Origin: Streptomyces sp. Act143
GTDB lineage: Bacteria; Actinomycetota; Actinomycetes; Streptomycetales; Streptomycetaceae
Direction of reading: 5' to 3'
DNA length: 64,000 nt
NCBI RefSeq assembly: GCF_003143935.1
Contig: NZ_QFRX01000001.1
Span: forward strand, 8,942,283-9,006,282
This document shows, piece after piece, positions 63,089 to 64,000 of the stretch. The translations under genes and the position numbers were made by a program. The notes under the pieces are model-generated. The model saw only the letters and a list, made by a program, of their open reading frames with translations, was not told where the DNA came from and ran no database searches. Position 1 is the first letter of the stretch, and each line of letters starts with the position of its first letter.

Positions 63089-63152
63089 GTCCCGTTGTCA
63101 GTGCCGCCGGTTACTGTGAGTGAGCATTGATCGACTGCGCACAGGGGGAAAA

Positions 63153-64000
63153 ATGGCGCACACCGACCACCGGACCATGCGACGCGTCCTGCGCCGCGAA
63201 ATCGCGGGCACCATCGGCCTGCTCACCGACGAGCACGACTTCCGCACCATGCGGCGCTACCGCAGCTTCACCTTCGACGACCACACCCGCTATCTAGAAC
63301 AGGTGGAGGCGCTCCTGCGCACCCGCGCCTCCCAGGGGAACCACACCACGGTCGCCCTTTTCGACCCCGAGGAGTACGCCGCCTTCTGCTCGGACACCGG
63401 CCTCGACCCCGACACCCCGTCCAGCCGCACCCGCTTCACCGCCGAACTCGCCGCCACGGGCCCGACCATCCCGTACGACGGCCGCCCGTTGGCCGACCTC
63501 GTCCCGGCCCTGATCGACGAGGCCGTCCGCCAGGCCACCTGGGAGTACGCGTCCACACTCCTGGCCCGCCTGGGCGCCTGCGCCTCCTGCGGCGAGGACA
63601 TCGGCCGAGCCGCCTTCGTCCGTGCGTCCGACGCCCTCGCCCGCATCCTCGACACCGCCCCCGCGGGCAACCGACACCTCGTGTGCAGTGTCTCGGGCGC
63701 CCCGGAAACACTGGTCTCGGTGCTCCACGCGGACACGGACGCCGATGGAGCCATCCAGATGGACGAGGCCGAAGCCCTCGAATTCACCACGGTCCTCGCC
63801 CTCGGCCTCGCGACCCAAAGCCCCGGGGGGCTCGTCATGAGGACAAGCGCTCCGGGCACCACCGATCGCATCTACGGCTGGCGACTGCGCGGCGACGGCC
63901 TCGAACCCCTCACCGCAGGCGAGGTCTTCGACGCCTACTGCACGGACGTCGAATCCGGCGATCTCATCTCCCCGGAATCGGACGTCGACTACTGCGCACC
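63153..64000 (+). CDS. Unknown protein, 3-prime end beyond the window
   Basis: The ATG at 63153 follows AGGGGGAAAA, and the frame runs open to the last base with normal Streptomyces codon use: 282 residues are visible. It starts MAHTDHRTMRRVLRREIAGTIG and contains a CxxC (GACASCGED, about residue 130-138). Other blocks are helical and acidic, with no enzyme motif, signal peptide or membrane segment. Family not recognised. A convergent antisense frame covers it but lacks gene features. Confidence 0.7.
   Translation, partial: MAHTDHRTMRRVLRREIAGTIGLLTDEHDFRTMRRYRSFTFDDHTRYLEQVEALLRTRASQGNHTTVALFDPEEYAAFCSDTGLDPDTPSSRTRFTAELAATGPTIPYDGRPLADLVPALIDEAVRQATWEYASTLLARLGACASCGEDIGRAAFVRASDALARILDTAPAGNRHLVCSVSGAPETLVSVLHADTDADGAIQMDEAEALEFTTVLALGLATQSPGGLVMRTSAPGTTDRIYGWRLRGDGLEPLTAGEVFDAYCTDVESGDLISPESDVDYCA

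Overview
The window is chromosomal DNA of a Streptomyces or very close relative. GC is very high, most gene pairs are joined by ATGA or GTGA overlaps, RNA hairpins lack long U runs, and the gene order rbpA, fxsA, ppm1 and smeA-sffA is one I recognise from memory of the S. coelicolor SCO1410-SCO1430 interval (not checked by search). No rRNA, tRNA, CRISPR array, insertion sequence, phage gene or secondary-metabolite cluster was seen.

Layout. 1-6.2 kb: the end of a CNNM/CBS membrane protein, an EccA/CbxX-type AAA ATPase, a P-loop kinase, a Tat-exported C39-like peptidase, a small membrane protein and a TetR regulator. 6.2-12.2 kb: a GH18 chitinase (chiD-like) whose promoter carries DasR-like sites, an acyl-CoA dehydrogenase, a short conserved protein, and a two-gene unit (beta-structured protein of unknown function plus phosphotransferase). 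12.2-20.1 kb: AsnC regulator, YtcJ-type amidohydrolase, polyprenol-phosphate-mannose synthase, FxsA, RbpA under a SigR-type promoter, an MFS transporter, a glycerophosphodiesterase and a YczE protein divergent from its MocR regulator. 21.8-28.8 kb: sporulation genes sffA and smeA, ankyrin and HEAT-repeat proteins, two coupled GT4 glycosyltransferases and a broken SGNH hydrolase.

28.9-34.2 kb holds a 5-oxoproline operon: MFS transporter, DUF1445 protein, then pxpA, pxpB and pxpC, divergent from a FadR-type GntR regulator with a perfect 19-bp palindrome between them. 34.3-41.5 kb is a three-gene condensin-like locus (putative kleisin, winged-helix subunit, 1551-residue SMC/MukB-like ATPase). 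A 29-codon frame links the first two genes by stop/start overlaps on both sides, and no JetD/MksG nuclease gene follows. 42.6-50.9 kb is a conservon (cvnA-cvnB-cvnC ... cvnD) with a 1218-residue OPLAH-type oxoprolinase gene lodged between cvnC and cvnD.

51-64 kb is metabolic: glpF-glpK, an EAL-CBS-GGDEF protein, a DUF35/thiolase-like pair resembling the Ltp2-DUF35 aldolases, a secreted VanX-type dipeptidase, a Nudix hydrolase, a GH31 glycosidase, acetoacetyl-CoA synthetase and a truncated unknown gene. The DUF35/thiolase pair and the two-gene unit near 9.5 kb share the same operator-like palindrome, CTGACG-N3-CGTCAG, which suggests one TetR-type regulon controlling two separate loci.
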